From contig JBHGNT010000021.1 in NCBI GenBank assembly GCA_043228905.1, positions 3,162,001 through 3,226,000 of the forward strand: a DNA stretch of 64,000 nucleotides. Direction: 5' to 3'. Below are positions 23,245-35,200 of the stretch, in pieces (position 1 is the stretch's first letter; each line of letters opens with the position of its first letter). The notes under the pieces were generated by a model. It was not told where the DNA came from, ran no database searches, and worked only from the letters and a program-made list of their open reading frames with translations. The position numbers and the translations under genes are program-made. The DNA comes from Azolla caroliniana. Taxonomy: Eukaryota > Polypodiophyta.

Positions 23245-26200
23245 CTACCTCAGGCACTGCTCTGCATATATTTCTTCCTCGATCTTCTGCTTCACGATGT
23301 TAACAAGAGATCCTTGCAAGTCTAATTGCTTTGCAAGACGATGGTTGTCACTATGATGTACCACCAATTTTACCTAGAAAAAAAACCATATTTTACTGAC
23401 GAATCAATTGAAACCTGAAGTCAATGATCAAATGAAACAATAAGCTCACGTTGATCAATTGTTAAAATAAAAGGGGTGTACATCATGAAACGATAGAATA
23501 AGGTAGAAGAAGTGGTGTTTAAACACAAGGCAGAATAAGAAAATAGAGAAATTTGATTTAAAAGGATTGATCATAGAAGTCTTTCAAAACAACCAAATGA
23601 GAGGATATACAATTGAAAAAGAAAGATGCATATCATTAAATGACAGAATTTATTGCCCCATTAGAATAATCAAAGAAGATAACAAAGAGAAAAATAGACA
23701 GAGGAGAGACCTCCAAACATTGATCGACAAAGGATTGAAGTCAGAGTGAATAGGAGAGAAATGGAAAGGTAAAAGGAGGGAAATGGTACAAAACATACAA
23801 GGTCACCGAGAAAAGAAAAACAAACACATGCGCTAGTAAGAATAATAACCCAGTAGCGTAGAACCTACTCACCTTGTCTGGAAGCAACTTTGCTTGAATC
23901 AAATCATGCTCCCAGCTCCCACAATGGACAGTTATTTTTGCTGAAGATGCTACGACTGAATCTAGTAGCTCATTTTTTAAGGCATTTAGCCACTCTTTCC
24001 CTCTCCCAGGCCGAATGGTTGACACTACCAAATCTACCTGTCATCACATGAACACATTTCTTTCATCAGTTCCCCCAATTTAGTAAATACATATTGATAC
24101 ATCTATATATACCTGAGGACAGAATGCAATGACGGAGGTTGCCAACGGTGAGAACAACAATGCTGCTGATGCACCCATTGAATCACCAAGCATGACAACT
24201 CGCTTGTAATCCTTCACTGCTGCCTGGAGCTCCTGCCGGTAATATGAGCTCAGTTCTCCTCCAAATTCTTCTTCTTCAAGGTCATATTCGGTTAGTAAAT
24301 CAGACTCTTCAGCTACATGTTGGTAATCCTGAAAATTAGGTAACTAGTTATAAAGTGTAGTATATAGGCATCCTTTTGTATATAGATATTGTCGTCATGG
24401 CATTTGTACATGTTGCTCATAATGTTTAGCTACACGTTGCCAACTCTTGCCCACTTTGTTGCACTCTGTATACCAGGAGCGTCGACTATCAACAACATAT
24501 AAGACATCAAAAGCAGATTTAGTATTAGCCTTTAATGCTGCTTTTACACGACGCAATAATCCTCCCCTGGAAATAAAAGTAGCAAAAAATATGTCATTTT
24601 TTGCCTCATGCATAAGCACAATGATAGAAACAGTACAATAAAATTCATACTACCAGTTAGGTACTCCAGGAGCACTCCCAAAAGCGACAATGACAATATC
24701 TGCCACCACTTCTGTAGATTGATGAAGCTGCAAGTAGACAAATGCAATTGTATTAACAAGACACCTGGGGAAAATATGGAATAACCACACCATGAAAATA
24801 TCTAACCAATGCATCAAATACTGCGCAATTGGCTTCATAAAACAACAAAATACTTCCAGTTTCTATTATGTGGGCTACACAACGCCTACCAGGCCCTAAA
24901 TGTCTAGTAGCTATAGAATCTGCACTAAAATGAATGGGGTATAGAGATCCACACTCACAATGAGCAATCCATCCAGGATAAAGCCACATACATCCTTTAT
25001 CACCTTTATTTGGAGGACCCTTCACATAATGCATGTCATTATGTGCTTACAGTAGTGGGTGGAGATAGCTAGTACATAGATGCACACATTACACTTGTAT
25101 ACTCTATCATTATGGTGTACATGCAACCAACTCTGCAACATTGATCTTAGTAAGGGAGCCATTGAGAGATGTACATAGTTCCACAACATTGATCCAAAAG
25201 AGAATTTTGCTGCTAGGTTCCAGCACATACATCCCACAAGATCCCTGAGTGTGGGTTCATTAAGGCGAGGAAAGTAGCAAGCTGTTTCCTCTGGAGGGGA
25301 ATGCGAGAGCTGTGGCCTTTGCTAATTCAACATAGAGATGCAAATTCCATTCAAGAAAACTGCATGCACAGAAGGAGACTCCATATGTAAAGCAGCAGCA
25401 AGAAGAATGTGACACGGCTAGTGTGCATCAAGCATCACCCCATCAAAATGAATGTGAGAAATGTTCTCTTGCAAGTGACCGTCGCAATAACAAAACCATT
25501 TTCCTCTGCTATTAAACTCATCATTTCACAAGTATGGCCACTCTTATTCTGCGTACATAACCAATCGTCCATTATACTTGATAATAATAAAAATGAGTGC
25601 GTGTCAGAAGAAAGCTATACAAGTATAAGACTTCTGAAGAGTTTATGATACACTTTGTAGATACCTTGAAATATCCTCCAAAAGAGGGAGCAAGCCCAGT
25701 TCCAGTGACTTTTGATATTTTTAAAACTTTCCCGAGTCCAAAATGAACACTTGAAGGGAAAATCTGTGCACATGCAGGAATAGATATATCTTCATGACAC
25801 TGATGTACTACAAATATATGGATACTTCTTATCAGGTGAAAAACGTCATTTTCACCGTAAGTGAGTCCACTCCAAGGGAGCTGAGATTTTGCGGTAAAAT
25901 GAAAGATTCATGAACAGGATTTAAAGGGTTTCCCTGCAGTCAGAAAAGATATTTCATGAGTGTAAAAATAATCAAGTGATGGAAATAATTGATCATATTT
26001 TCAAAGTCTATAAATAAATAAGGGACCTCTAACCATAATCTTCGTAACTCCATTAAATTAAACAAATCATTTGGAAGTTGTGTGATCTTGTTTCCATATC
26101 TGCATCATGTGAGTGTGAGTGTTAGCTATTTACCCAAAGCTATCACACTATACAGGGAAAGTAATATCTTCTGAAAATAGGTTTCTATTTAATTTATATT

Positions 26201-29200
26201 TCTTTGTGGCCTTTTAGAGATCGTTAGCCAACATAGAACACTTTTCAGAGATTGTCATACAAAAAGTGGATGTCTTCTAAAAACTTTGTCCAAAATGGCA
26301 GACAGAATTGGCCTAACCTATGATAGTTCAGGAGATCGTTTCCATGAACTTGACATGCATCCGAACATGCATCAATGAAAAAGCAGATATCCAAAGAATT
26401 GAAAATACAACTCCGCCACAACTCAAATGAATCATCACAAACCTCAAATTCACTTGCTATGTCATTAAATAAGTAAATTACTTATCCTCAAATAGATGGA
26501 AGGTTTGCACGGTTTGCTGGGGCTTCAGCAGCACAACAATTTAGATAAACTCAAATTGGATGGACAATTTTAACCCATATTGAGATCCATCCCAGTTGTT
26601 ATAACCCTCACAAAACATCCTCAATCTTCATAAAGGATGCTTATGCTTACCTGATTGCCCAATCGTTTCATAGTAGATATTTAAAAGAAAGCACCTTACT
26701 TGTGTTTACCTTAACACAGAATTGGTATAGAATTTACAATTACCTAAGTGAGCCAAGAGGCATGAAAATTTATTGAAGCGACTAACAACAAAATGCATGC
26801 TCGTGAACATAGAAATAGAATACTCAGCATATAACAGAAATGAATCAGGGTGTTCAAGAATCTGAAACACAATAAAATTTCACATGGTTTTTACACTGGT
26901 AAATCTCACTACCTATACACTGACACTTACAATGAGAGTGTTTCCAAACGATGTAATTCTCCAATTGATTCAGGAAGTTCTGTTAGATCATTATCTGCAA
27001 TAGATAGTTCCTTCAAAGAGCTCAATCCACTCAAGTCTGATGGTAGTTTCTTGATACAGTTACCCTGATCATGTTGGAATACAGCCTCATATTACCAAGT
27101 GAAAAAAAATGTTCGCAGAAAAGGTCCAAAATGATATTCTTTCTTTAACGAATGGGACAATTTTCCAGGATATCCATAACGAAAACGTGCTTGCATATAA
27201 TGTTTTTACCTGTAATGAAAGCTCTTCCAATGATGAAAGCATTTTAATGCTAGTAGGTAGAGACTGCAAAATGTTCCCATTTGCAGCTAGAACTTTGAGA
27301 GCATTCAGACTCCCCAATCCTGAAATTTCAAAAATGTAGTATTCCCTGTTCAGATGCTACATGCACATATAATAGAACCAAACAATCGTTTTCTCAGTTG
27401 AAGGAATCTGTTATTTTATATGTTATATGGTTAAAGTCATTATATTTGAAATGCCAATCCTCCTCCAGTATAGGTCGACCTGAATTAAATGTCTCCCATA
27501 AAGACATCATCTCCTCTATTAATCACCATCAGAAAGCAGTTTTTCACCATTGTTTCTCTAGATAAGCTAAAATTATATACTTATTCATTGAAGAGAATAG
27601 CGCGGAATATAGCTCGGCCACAACCGAGTCTTGAATCACTTCGTTGGGAATCAAACACAGAAATGGGAATAGAGATAAATACTCGAACACACACAAACAA
27701 TTGAGAGTACACAAGATGTTTACGTGGAAAACCCTAGTAGTGAAAAACCACGGGAGCCCACTCCGAACTATCACTATTATGAGAGAGGTACAATCAGAGA
27801 CTTAGAGGCAATGACCTCGAGCTCTGTTTCTTCGCCAAGCAGGGGTTACAACAGAAACCGTTCTGTATCTCACTCTCTCTCTCTCTCTCTATCAACAGTT
27901 ATGCACATACAACAATATGGCTACAACACCCCATTACATAAAGTGATTGCCCTCAGTCATATTTATACTTATATGAACATAGGGCTATTTACAAATATAG
28001 CCTCAATAGGCTTACTCAAACAACATATTTACAGATATGTCTCTCTTCTGCTTCTCACCGGGTCTCCTACAGTTTCCGGATCTCTTCCGGTTCTCACTGG
28101 GTCCTCTTCATTCATCACCAAATCCCATCCGGAGGGACTGGTTTCCCAACAATCTCCCCCTTCACTTTGGCATGGGATGTCTCGTCAGCCCGATCCGCTT
28201 TCGGCACGCGTCCAAATTGTCGGTTTTCAGCACCTTGGTCAGTATGTCCGACCCATTATCCTCTGTGTGGATGTTCGTCAACACGAACTCTTGATCTTCT
28301 ACTCTCTCCTTGATCCAGTGGTAACTCCGTTGGATATGTTTCGTCCGGGAATGGTAGGCCGCGTTCTTTGCAAGGTGGATGGCCCTTTGACTGTCGCAGT
28401 AGAGCTGGTATTCCTCCTGTTGGATTCCTAGCTCTCCAATGAAGTCCTTCATCCAGATTATCTCCTTGCCGGCTTCCGCAACTGCCATGTACTCCGCCTC
28501 CGTGGTTGACAACGCAACCATCTTTTGCAGTCTCAACTGCCACGAAACAGCTCCCCCTGCATAAGTCATGACATATCCGGATGTAGACCGGCTGGTATCC
28601 GCATCAGCTGACATGTCCGAATCCGTGAATCCGTCAAGTTGGGGATTACCGGGGCCAAACTGGAGGCACGTACTCGAGGTGCCTTTCAGATATCGGAGTA
28701 TCCAATTGACCGCGTTATAGTGCTCTTTTTTGGGATTGCTCATGAACCGGCTCACCACTTGCGTACATACCATTGCGTACATAAAGCTTCCGATGACAGA
28801 GGCATATGGTATCTTCATCATATCCGTCTTCTCCGCCTTTGTCCTTGGGCTTTGTTTTCCGACATGTTGAACCGTTGAAGCACCTTTGTCACGTACTTCT
28901 CTTGTGACAACCACAACAGCTTCTTCGACCGGTCCCGGATGATGTGCATTCCCAATATTTGTCTTGCTAGACCCAAGTCTTTCATTGAGAAGGTCCGGTT
29001 CAAGGCCTTCTTCAGCATCCGAATCTTGCCTTGGTCCCGTCCGACGATCTGCATATCATCCACATAGAAGAGGAGTATTAGGAAATCTCCTCTGTCAAAT
29101 TTCTTCACAAACACACAGTGATCGGCTTGCGTTTTGTGGTACCCTTGGTCGGTCATGAAGGAGTCGAACTTCAGGTACCATTGCCGGGGAGCTTGCTACA

Positions 29201-32200
29201 ATCCATATAAGCTCTTCTTCAGCTAGCACACCAGGTGCTCCTTCCCTTTCTTCTCAAATCCTTCCGGTTGATGCATGTAGATCTCTTCTTTGAGGTCACC
29301 ATGTAGGAATGCCATCTTGACGTCCAGTTGCTTTACCTGGATGTAAACTTTACTACCGGGGCAAAGATCTCATTGAAGTTCACTCCTTTCTTCTGCTGGA
29401 AGCCCTTCACCACGATTCGAGCTTTGTACCTTGGCGGATTTCCGGCGTCTCCCGGTTTCAGTTTGTACACCCATTTGTTCCGGAGTGCTCTATTCCATTT
29501 CGGCAACTCCTTCAATTCGTATGTGTGGTTCTCATGCAAGGAATCCCTCTCGTCCTGCATGGCACTCAACCACTTGTGGCTGTGGGTCTCTCTTTGCTTC
29601 TTTGAAGCTTTCTGGCTCCCCCTCATTGATTAGCAACACATGCTCTGCATCCGAAAATCTCCCGGGGGCTCTTCTATCTCGGAGAGGATAACTCCGTCCT
29701 ACGTTTGTTTCTCATCCTCATCCGATTTGGGATCTTGTCCGGTTCCGGTGTCTTCTTCTTCTTCTTCTTCTTTGGTCGGTTCAGTTTCCTATTTGTATCC
29801 GACCGGTTCGTCGAGTGTCATCCGTTTACTGGCTAACATCCGGTTTTCAACTGCGTAGGTCCTTGTGTCCTCAAGCCAGTTTTCATTGGATGATCCGGAG
29901 TTGATCATCTTCTTCTCCAACTGCCAATCGGCAACTCATCATTGCCATATCCAAGGAATATGCATGGCCGGGACTTCGGATCTAGCTTTGTGCTCTTGTC
30001 CTTTGCCACATGCACATATGCGAGACACCCGAACACCTTCAGATGCCAGTAAGATATATCTTTACCGGTCCATACTTTCTGAGGTGAGTCTCCTCCCAAG
30101 GGTACTGAGAGTGATCTGTTTATCACATAGGTCGCTGTCGTCAGCGCCTTAGCCCAAAACGTCTTGGGTAACTTGGCATGTGCGAGCATGCTCGAGATTC
30201 TCTCCATTATGGTCCGGTTCATCCTTTCGGCCAGCCCGTTTAATTCTGGCGTCTTCGGCATGGTAAATTCGAGCTGGATTCCCTTCGACCGGCAATACTC
30301 CTCAAACCGGCCCCGGTATTCTTCTCCGTTATCTACTCGAACCACCTTCAGCTTCCGGCAGATTTCTCTTTCCACTCTCGCGTGGAGCTCCTTGAAGACA
30401 GATAGCACCCGATCCTTTGTCTTCAACGGTTAGACCCACAGGTTCCGGCTGTGGTCATCTATGAATGTCACGAAGTACTGCGCTCCGACATGTGACTTCG
30501 TGTCCACTTAACACACATCAGTATGCCCCAGTGTTGGGCAAAGTCCCAAGAACAGTGTCAACATTCCAATTGGGTTGGGACGTTTGCCGGCCAAGGTAGG
30601 GGGCAGCTGGAATTGATTCTGGCTAGGTTTTCCTACCAACCAGAATCTAGCCGGTTCATATTTTTTAAACCGGCTATTTATATAGTTTGTGGAAATAAAA
30701 AGGTTAAAAAAACATTTTTATTTACTCTTGAGTCTTTCCCCCTTTGCGTGTTTTTCTCCCCCCTCCTGTTTTTCTCCCTCTCTGTCAATTTTTGTCTCCC
30801 TCTCGGTCGATTTCTATTTTTGCTCACAACTCCCTCGTTGCTCCCTGTCAATACTCCTTCGGACTTCATCATTGCTCATTCCTCGTTGATTGCCGCTCAC
30901 TGCTTCTTCCTCACTAATTGCCGCTCGTTGATCGCGGCAATATTTAGAGAGGGAGAGTGAGAGGGTACAAGTAACAAGACCGTAATATTGAAAAATGTGC
31001 ACTCACCCCGCAATAGGGAGTAACAAGTGGCGAGTGGCGATCAACGAGCGCCAATTAGCGAGTGATGAGCGCCAATTAGTGAGGAAGAAGCAATGATCAA
31101 TGAGCGGCGATCAATGAGGAAGGAGGAACGAGCAATGATGAAGTTTGAAGGAGTATTGATAGGGACCAACAAGGAGGGAGTTGTGAGCAAAAACAAAAAT
31201 CGACAGAAAGGGAGACAAAAATTGATAGAGAGGAGACAGAAATTGACAGAGAGGGAGAAAAACAAGAGGGGGGAAAAAAACACGCAAAGGGGGAAAGACT
31301 CAAGAGTAAATAAAAATGTTTTTTTTTATCCTTTTTATTTCCACAAACTATATAAATAGCCGGTTCAAAAAATATGAACTGGCTAGATTCCGGTTGGTAG
31401 GAAAACCTAGCCAAAATCAATTCCGGCTGCCCCCCACCTTGGCCAGCAAAAGACCCAACCCAACCGAAACGTTGACACTGTTCCTAGGACTTTGCCCAAC
31501 ACTGGGTTTAACTCATTCTCCTTGGTAATGAGCATCAATTCTTCTTCACTTGTCGCAATTGCCAACGTTCCCTTCCAATCCGGGCCTCTCCGGTCCGAAC
31601 CGTTTCGGTCCGAAATCTTCTTCGAATCGGTGATGCCGGTTTCTTTCTCTTTCCGGAAATGCTGACAGTTCTTCTAGAAATGCCCCAGCTTCCCGCAATA
31701 GAAGCAAGTAGGACTCCCCCTTGACTTCGACCTCGTCCCCGACTTGTCCCAGTTTTGGGGACTCCGATACCAGCCTCTTCCCCGGTTGTGGCCTTCGGAT
31801 CGGTTCCGGACTCCCGGTCCTTCCGGCGAGCTTCTTCATCTAGCAAGCTTGACTTTACCCTTGTTAGGGACAATTGTTTTCCTTCCGGCCTGGTGTTGCC
31901 CAACGTGACAACTAGCGTCTCACAACTATCCGAGAGGGAACCGAGTACCTCATCAGCAAGAGGTACTTCCAACGAGGTTGCTTGGTGGATCAGTCCCTGG
32001 AAGGCATTCATGTGCTCCCCCATACTAGAGCCGTCCTGGTACCGAAGCCTCACTAGCTTCCGGAATACCAAAACCCGATTAACAACATTCTTGTTCTGGA
32101 ACATGATGCCAACCTTCTCCTAGAGTTCATGAGCCTTGCTCTCTTAATTGAAAACGTTTTACATGCTCATGTCGATGAAGCACCGGATGTATGCCATCGT

Positions 32201-35200
32201 CTTCATGTGCATCACCTCCCACACTGTGGCGTCGATCTTATCCGGTCTCTTGTCCCCGAATTGAACTGGCAATCAAAGATCTTTGACCACCAACATATCC
32301 CTCATCTTCGACTTCCACACTAAGTAGTTGGAGCCAGTGAGCTTGAACATGCTGCTGAACAATTCTTCCATTTTCTATGTTGTTCACTCTGATACCAGTT
32401 TGAAGAAAATAGTGCGGAATATAGCTCGGCCACAACCGCGTCTTGAATCACTTCGTTGGGAATCAAACTCAAAAATGGGAATAGAGATGAAGAAGAACAA
32501 AGGAGCAACACAGAGAGACAAACAGACATTCGATTGAGACGGCACGGATGGAGCAGAAGATGACTAAACCAAGAAAACCAAGTGAAGAAGAAGAAGAAGT
32601 TGTAATGAAAGAAAGAACCAAAGGAGGGGAGAATTTGACAGGAGGCAAAACCTAGAAAAAGAACAAGAGTGCACACGAAAAGCATGAAAAGAAGAAAGAG
32701 AAGACAACGAATCGATATAGACCGAAAGAAAGAAAGAACAAGAAAAGTAAAAGAGAGGGGTTGAGTGGTGAATTCAGAAAACAGGATGGCAAATGGAGAA
32801 TTTTTAAAAATTCAAGGGGCAACTAACGAAATTTAAAAAAACGTAAAGGTAGCTATTAAAATAAATTTCAAAAACAGAGGGCTATGAGATAGAATTTTAG
32901 AAACTCAATGGTACAAAAACTTATCACTACTCACACCAATGAAAAAAAAAAATATGTACACACACCCACAATTATATTTGACTTTACCATAGTGGAAGAG
33001 AGCCGATTGGTATGTGATCCAATCGTGCAATATGTTGACCGAACAAGAAGGTTCATGTCAAGCCAGCTCCAATTGAAGATATCGATCGTAGAGCAGTGTT
33101 CTAATCGAGGGATTTCCGACCGTCGAAAGATGACCGATGGAGTTTCCAATCAACGAGTTTTTGGCATGGGATTTGTGGGATCAACATGCAATGCACTGTC
33201 CCACGGGCGTGCCAGGTGTTACCCGTATAGGTGTACTAGAGGGTTAGGTCTAATGTGAATGGTGTGTAAGCTGTAATATGATATAATAATGTGTGAGTGT
33301 TAGGTGGGGTAAGTAGGTGTAACTACCCCAATCGGCTTTTGTAATGATGAGATCTTGTACTATTTAAACCCCACTCATGAGGCATGAAAAAAGAGAGAAA
33401 TATATTGGCGTTACACCCTCAACTTGTGTCTCTCTCGATTCCCTCCCTCTCTATTTCATTCTCTGTCTATGCATCTCTCTCTCCCTCTCTCTCCCCTCAC
33501 ATTCGAACCCCCTTGGGAGGGGGGTGGAGCCAAGCTCAGCTCAACCCCCCTCCTAATGGGGTTCAAATATGAGGAAGAGGGAGAGAGAGATGCACACACA
33601 ATGAGACAGAGGGAATCGAGATAGACATAGTTGAGGGGTAACTCTAATATATTTCTCTTTTTTTATGCCCCATGAGTGGGGATTTATATAGTAAAAAATC
33701 TAATCATTACAAAAAGCCGAATGGACGTAGGTACACACACATTCCCATTTCATATTACACCTTACACACCTTCCACATTACACCTAACCCTCCTGTACAC
33801 CTATACGGGTAACACCTGGCACACCCGTGGGACAGTGCATTGCACGTCAATCCCACAAAGCTCATGCCAAAAACTCATTGACCAGAAACTCCATCGGTCT
33901 TCTCTTGACGGTCAAAAATCCCTCGACCGAATTACTGCTCTACGATCGATAACTTCGATCAGAGCTAGCTTGACACGAACCTTCTCGTTCGGTCATATCG
34001 CACGATTGGACTACACACCAATCGGCTTGTCCATTGTGGTAAAGTCGTTAAGGGTTTTAAAAAATTGTGTGTATGTGTATACATATATTTTCTTACATTG
34101 GTGAGAGTGGTGATAAGTATTTTGTACTATTAAGTTTTTGAAATATTATTTTGTACCCCTCAAATTTTTGAAATTCTAGTAGGTACCCTTAAGTTTTGGG
34201 AATTCTATCAGTTGCCCTTGAGTTTTTGAATTTGATTCTTTGTACCCCTTTGTTTTAGGTTTCCTTTTTGTTTTTCTCGCTTTCTTCTTCCTCGTTGTTC
34301 GTCTTCTTCTTCCTCACTTTTCCTCTTTCTTCTTCCTCTTTTGTCATAATTCTTGCCTGTTCGATTTCGATTTCGATTTCTCTTTCTTCTCTCTTCTTCT
34401 TCGTTTTCATCTTTTTTTGCGTTCTTCTCTTCTTCTTGTCTCCTCGTTTGTCTTGGATGATCCTGTAGAAACCATGGCATCGTTTGTCTTGGATGATCCT
34501 GTAGAAACCATGGCAAAGCTCGGTGGAGCTCTCTCTCTCTTGTCCGTTTTGGTCTGTATTTGTGTCTTTGTATGTCCCGGTGATCTCCGTCTATCGGTTG
34601 GTTGTCCGGTGGCTGTCGGACCGTCTATCCATCACATCTGTCTCTTGCCACCGGTCGTCTCTCGTCGTTTATCATCACCGTCCGTTGTCTATCCAGCCGG
34701 TTGTCTTTGTCCGGTCCGGTTGTCTCTCTACCAGTCGTCCCTCGGCCGTCTCTATGGTCGGTTGTCGAATGTTGTTGTCATCTGTTGTCCGGCTCTATCT
34801 ATCGGTCGGTTGTCGCTTCGCCATCATTTGGCAATCACTCCGTTGACGCTCAGACGGCCATCCCTTAGTTGTCTCTCAGCTCATTGTCTCTTGGTTGTCA
34901 CTGCCCGTCGGCCGGCTAACCATGGTCATGTGTTCGACCGTGTCTTTCCGGCGTCTTTTTGTCGCGTCCGTCCAACGGCAACCGAATCGTGGGTTGGCCG
35001 TTTTTGGACCATCTCGTGGCAATCATTCGGCCGCGTCTCGACCCGTGCTCAATTTCTTGGCCATGTCTTGGCTGTCATTCAGTCGACTCTTGGCCACACT
35101 CTGGGCCGCTTGGCCAGTAGTGAGCAGTAGGAGGTCGGCTCGAGAAGAACCAGAAAAGAAGCATCAACAAATAAGAAAGAAAGTCGAAGAAAAAGAAAGG

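Larger units (their letters stand above)
27589..32492 (-). mobile_element. Decayed Ty1/Copia retrotransposon in intron 6
   Basis: Oriented on the minus strand, in sense with the host gene. From right to left: a truncated 5' LTR, tRNA-Met-type primer site, gag, integrase, reverse transcriptase, RNase H, polypurine tract and a full 3' LTR (563 bp). The gag-integrase-RT order is the Copia order. Pol has several stops and frameshifts, and the protease plus the N-terminal integrase region is missing. A foldback element occupies that gap. Confidence 0.92.

Noticed and set aside
32790-34262. P1 as a full LTR retrotransposon with inverted LTRs
   Set aside because: Arms meet with almost no interior and no gag, pol, primer site or polypurine tract between them, so I report it as a palindrome.
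34240-35130. A 296-codon plus-strand open frame
   Set aside because: Low-complexity Val/Ser/Arg-rich translation of a repetitive CGGTTGTC stretch; no domain, and its first part is the CTT-rich end of a repeat.
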